Shown here: positions 21,564 through 24,081 of the stretch, in pieces
Layout: each line of letters opens with the position of its first letter
How positions within the stretch are numbered: the stretch's first letter is position 1
Virus record (IMG/VR): IMGVR_UViG_3300047994_000236
Span: 1 to 24,081 of that record
Direction: 5' to 3' (one strand)
Source: a virus
Length of the DNA stretch: 24,081 nt
Program-made: the position numbers and the translations under genes
The notes under the pieces: generated by a model
Seen by the model: only the letters and a program-made list of their open reading frames with translations
What the model was told of the DNA's origin: nothing
Databases searched by the model: none

Positions 21564-22221
21564 TTACGGTTCCTGTATGCTGGCCAAACTGGCTAAAGTA
21601 TTTATCTAAATCTAATACTTTTACGGCCATTACAACAGTATCAGCGGTCACGCATTGTCCAGCAAAAATCGTAATCTCCCCCTTGTTGAGTCCTCCATAA
21701 AGTTTTTCATCCACCGTTTTCCAGCCGGTGGAGCACTGCCCCTTACCTTCCCTGATCGCTTCGAGCCTCGCTTTTGGATTAGCATAGTAATCCGTTCCGA
21801 GATCCTTGACAAGGGCAATTTGCACGGCCGCCTTAATCGTTGCTTCAACTTCGCCATACCTTCCTTCATCTAATAGTGTCGGAGATCCCAGAATAGCATC
21901 TCGCAAGGCTTTATGTTTACAAAAGGTTTCAAACTCTCTAAGAAACCAGTTCTCGTGAGTTGCTGCCTCTAACTCCATAATAGACACTTCTTTTTTCGTA
22001 ACTGCTTTTATCTGTTCTACAGATGGTATATTTGAAAAATCAGTGCTATATGATTCAATGAATGCAACAGTATCTCTGTTCTGTCTATCATCAAAATATT
22101 CCGACTTTAGAATACCCTTACAACGAATAAAAAGATCAGGTTTGCTCATCATAAAGCTAATAAACAAATCCTCAATTTCCTTACTATAATTGCTTATTTC
22201 ACTTGCGTTTTCTTCTTGCAT
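21544..22221 (-). CDS. Replicative DNA helicase (gp41/DnaB-type), N-terminal part ending in N-intein
   Basis: Residues 1-189 are the N-terminal helical domain and linker of a gp41-type helicase, ending YGGLNKGEITIFAGQ, the first half of the P-loop. Residue 190 is Cys1 of an intein: CVTADTVVMAVKVLDLDKYF fits block A. The fragment stops only 36 residues into the intein, before any block B, so the split is near the N-terminal end, as in the atypical split inteins described from phage terminase genes. Alone this protein cannot bind ATP. Trans-splicing with the C-part would give GQ-SGAGKS. The start lies inside the primase gene end (23-nt overlap), so expression is coupled to primase. Confidence 0.93.
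   Translation of the reverse strand: MQEENASEISNYSKEIEDLFISFMMSKPDLFIRCKGILKSEYFDDRQNRDTVAFIESYSTDFSNIPSVEQIKAVTKKEVSIMELEAATHENWFLREFETFCKHKALRDAILGSPTLLDEGRYGEVEATIKAAVQIALVKDLGTDYYANPKARLEAIREGKGQCSTGWKTVDEKLYGGLNKGEITIFAGQCVTADTVVMAVKVLDLDKYFSQFGQHTGTVNEEDKC
21599..21606 (-). promoter_or_regulatory. Late promoter box inside the N-intein coding region
   Basis: GATAAATA on the minus strand, 35 nt before the endonuclease ATG, coding for part of LDLDKY of the N-intein. It matches the late boxes elsewhere and could give the endonuclease separate late expression. Confidence 0.5.
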
Positions 22222-23254
22222 TAGCTTGAATTTCCCATGTTAGTCTAATCTTATCCTTACCGTGAATTGCAGATGCAATTATTGAATGAGTAGTAAGCAA
22301 TCTGCCGTATTTTTCTGCTGCTTTTGCTGCATCCTTTATATTATCGTCCCACTTAGGGAAAGATACGGCCCAGTTGTTTTCTATTGCAACTTCTACAAGA
22401 TCCCGGCCTTTTTCATCTCTATCGGGGCAGACTATTACCTGTTTCTGCAATCGGTCGATAATGTCGACTTTTGCTTGGCCTATCTCACCAAGAATACTCA
22501 CACCGTCTACTGTCCATGCGTCCAATACACCTTCATTTACAATAACGTATTTACGCGACCAACCGTCTTGATGATCTAAGTTATAGACAAAGTCTGTAGG
22601 ACATTGCTGATAGTATTTAGGCGGTCCGGATTTAGGTGGGTCATAATACAATCGAGAAGTATAACCTACTATTCTATTTTTAAATGTATATGGTATTATT
22701 AATCTTTGATTCAGCTGATGTTTTGTGTCCGGTGTCCAGTAAAATTCATTAAGATTGTAAATGTGACGATTGATTGCATATTGTGTCACATTTAGAAACA
22801 TCGAATCATCTAAGCCGTAATCTAACCACTGTTGAATAGATAAAGAATCCGCAGGCAGCTCGATAGTTTTCCATTTTTGAAATAGTGACTTTAGTTTATC
22901 ACCCTGCTCTGAAGGTATTTCACCATCTCGTATCTGTTTTATACTATTCTTTAGTTTAAATATCTCAAACTTGATATGTTCTATAAACTTTTCATCTATG
23001 CTTATTTGCCTAAGAAAAAATTCAAAGGATTTCGACATATCCATATCTTCTGTATAACCGGCTTTAAAAGCACAATTAAAACAATTCAGAGAAATTGATT
23101 GAGTATTGAACTGTATACCAAATCTACTTCGTGTATCTATTCCGTGCCCTCTTGATTGACAGAGCATACAATTTCTTTTTAAAAATCCTTTAGGTGCCTG
23201 TTTTAATGGACCTATATTTTGTAAGATGGCGTCACGTAGAATTTCGATAATCAT
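22199..23254 (-). CDS. DNA primase, T4 gp61-like
   Basis: Makes RNA primers for the lagging strand with the gp41-type helicase encoded next to it. At 351 residues it is close to T4 gp61. A zinc-binding ribbon uses Cys29, Cys32 (CMLC) and Cys58, Cys61 (CFNC). The catalytic TOPRIM domain begins at YVIVNEGVLDAW with Glu241 and continues to VIVCPDRDEKG with Asp278 and Asp280. A downstream WDDNIKDAAKAAEKYG block is typical of phage primases of this kind. An extended -10 promoter lies only 6 nt before the chosen ATG and there is no ribosome site, so the mRNA may be leaderless. An internal start would cut into the zinc ribbon, which argues against it. Confidence 0.93.
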   Translation of the reverse strand: MIIEILRDAILQNIGPLKQAPKGFLKRNCMLCQSRGHGIDTRSRFGIQFNTQSISLNCFNCAFKAGYTEDMDMSKSFEFFLRQISIDEKFIEHIKFEIFKLKNSIKQIRDGEIPSEQGDKLKSLFQKWKTIELPADSLSIQQWLDYGLDDSMFLNVTQYAINRHIYNLNEFYWTPDTKHQLNQRLIIPYTFKNRIVGYTSRLYYDPPKSGPPKYYQQCPTDFVYNLDHQDGWSRKYVIVNEGVLDAWTVDGVSILGEIGQAKVDIIDRLQKQVIVCPDRDEKGRDLVEVAIENNWAVSFPKWDDNIKDAAKAAEKYGRLLTTHSIIASAIHGKDKIRLTWEIQANARRKRK

Positions 23255-23260
23255 CGACTG

Positions 23261-23289
23261 ATTATAGCAAATCTTGCATAGAAAATCAA
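23261..23289 (-). promoter_or_regulatory. Sigma70-like promoter with extended -10, leaderless geometry
   Basis: Minus strand: -35 TTGATT (23284-23289), 17 nt, -10 TATAAT (23261-23266), preceded by TGC (extended -10). Six bases separate the -10 box from the primase ATG. Confidence 0.65.
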
Positions 23290-23302
23290 TATATTTCTTA
23301 AA

Positions 23303-23896
23303 TTATTCGTTAGGAATGCAATTATTAACTCTAACTCCATTTTTTGTCTTGGTTCCAAATTTATGATATCTTTTCCAACAAGATTTATCTAATCTTTGTT
23401 TTACACTTTCTTGCATTTTTATATTATTTTCTAAATCTTGTCTAATCAGATCAAGAAGTTCATCTGCGGCACCGTCGCCCCATTCTAAACTTTTAACAAT
23501 TGCATGGGCTCCTTCAGTGCCAATTTGCTGAACAATATGAGATAATAATTCTTTTGTCAGATGGGGTACGCCATCAGCATCACCCTCGGCTTCTCTCATA
23601 CTTTCATGACAATGCCATTTTTTCAGGGAAAGTGCTTTTCTGGTAGGTTTTCCGTGCTCGTCCTTCATAGGACCCTTCATACCGCTCATTCTTGCACAGA
23701 ATGATTTTCTTCTTTTATCGTCCTTACTTCCTGCTTTTATTTCACTAGGCTTTTTGGTTACAGCTTTTTGAAGCTTAGATCCGGGGTGTTCTTTTCTATA
23801 AGATTCGACACCCTTATCGTTTAGTCCGCCATTCTTATTTTTGCCTTCCTTCTTTTTCCAGGCAGCTGATTCGGCTAATATTTCTTCTAAAGTCAT
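23303..23896 (-). CDS. DUF6321-like phage protein (197 aa)
   Basis: The N-terminal 95 residues have a recognisable phage-family pattern. They include AAWKKKEGKN, GGLNDKGVESYRKEHPGS, SKDDKRRKSFCARMSGMKGP, GKPTRKALSLKKWHC. This is assigned from memory as DUF6321-like. The middle is helical (LTKELLSHIVQQIGTEGAHA). The C-terminal 30 residues (SCWKRYHKFGTKTKNGVRVN followed by NCIPNE) form a separate Cys-containing tail that I believe recurs on unrelated marine phage proteins. Biochemical role unknown; the basic, Cys/His-containing N-terminus could bind nucleic acid. The start overlaps the upstream stop as ATGA. Confidence 0.75.
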   Translation of the reverse strand: MTLEEILAESAAWKKKEGKNKNGGLNDKGVESYRKEHPGSKLQKAVTKKPSEIKAGSKDDKRRKSFCARMSGMKGPMKDEHGKPTRKALSLKKWHCHESMREAEGDADGVPHLTKELLSHIVQQIGTEGAHAIVKSLEWGDGAADELLDLIRQDLENNIKMQESVKQRLDKSCWKRYHKFGTKTKNGVRVNNCIPNE

Positions 23897-24081
23897 TTTT
23901 TATTAAATAGCTTGGAATAAGAATATGCAGTGTCTGGATCTGACATGATTGTCTTCTCTGCTTCGGGCCATCTGCCTTTAATTACGTTCCTGGCATAAGC
24001 ATATGCAGTGCGTGGATCTGACATGATTGTCTTCTCTGCTTCGGGCCATCTGCCTTTAATTACATCTTTTGAATATGAATA
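23893..24081 (-). CDS. C-terminal end of a protein made of 26-residue repeats (cut by window edge)
   Basis: Sixty-two codons and a stop remain. The translation is two near-identical copies of a 26-residue unit with the core VIKGRWPEAEKTIMSDP followed by a YxYxxxVIKG lead, then the end YSYSKLFNKK. I recall similar YAxxVIKGRWPEAE repeats in other marine phage and bacterial proteins, probably forming paired helices of an elongated solenoid, but no function is established. The stop overlaps the start of the DUF6321-like gene (ATGA). Length and N-terminus lie outside the window. Confidence 0.8.
   Translation of the reverse strand, partial: YSYSKDVIKGRWPEAEKTIMSDPRTAYAYARNVIKGRWPEAEKTIMSDPDTAYSYSKLFNKK
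23914..24069 (-). repeat. 78-bp coding tandem repeat, two copies
   Basis: Two units of 78 nt (offset 23923 to 24001). Between atatgcagtg and tttaattac, about 70 bases, only two differ. Third-codon positions are conserved too, pointing to a recent duplication or conversion. Confidence 0.9.

Noticed and set aside
1-24081. CRISPR arrays, integrase or attachment sites, complete tRNA genes
   Set aside because: No regularly spaced repeats, no integrase-like protein and no full cloverleaf were seen.

Overview
This window is part of the genome of a T4-like tailed phage (myovirus type). The evidence is a T4 gp61-type primase next to a gp41-type replicative helicase, phage-style class Ia nrdA and nrdB genes, two homing endonucleases, and single-box late promoters (GATAAATA, the T4/cyanophage late type) upstream of structural-looking genes. 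The DNA is AT-rich and nearly every gene is on the minus strand with 1-25 nt overlaps or short gaps. Several protein types (GG[ST]GY repeat proteins, short families with an NGG N-terminus, LAGI motifs) look like those of marine or freshwater T4-like phages. The host cannot be read from the sequence.

Layout in the direction of transcription (right to left). (1) 24081-19147 is the replication block: the end of a 26-residue-repeat protein, a DUF6321-like protein, the primase, then a replicative helicase broken into two genes inside its Walker A motif by an atypically split intein, with a Vsr-like homing endonuclease gene between the halves. (2) 19146-18667 has no phage gene. It holds tandem repeats, several hairpins and a short plus-strand reading frame that resembles the tail of an IS200/IS605 TnpB, so it may be a decayed element or a structured RNA. 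(3) 18666-14789 is an operon of three small unknown proteins, a ligase-like covalent nucleotidyltransferase and a Pol-beta-like nucleotidyltransferase. (4) 14743-7866 is late, structural-looking: three short transcription units with their own late promoters (two ending in strong hairpin terminators), then two longer late units ending in a protein with six GG[ST]GY repeats. (5) 7808-2717 is DNA and nucleotide metabolism: a PD-(D/E)XK exonuclease, a GIY-YIG homing endonuclease, an unknown protein, nrdA and nrdB. (6) 2638-1 holds an Sm-like small protein, a proline-rich probable virion protein, three unknown proteins and the start of a metallophosphoesterase.

How the genes fit together: the exonuclease and ribonucleotide reductase would recycle and supply dNTPs, and primase and helicase form the lagging-strand primosome. 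Metabolic and replication genes have sigma70-like promoters, while structural genes and both homing endonucleases sit behind GATAAATA late boxes. The most unusual element is the fractured helicase. Neither half has a whole P-loop, so an active helicase should exist only after protein trans-splicing restores the sequence GQ-SGAGKS.
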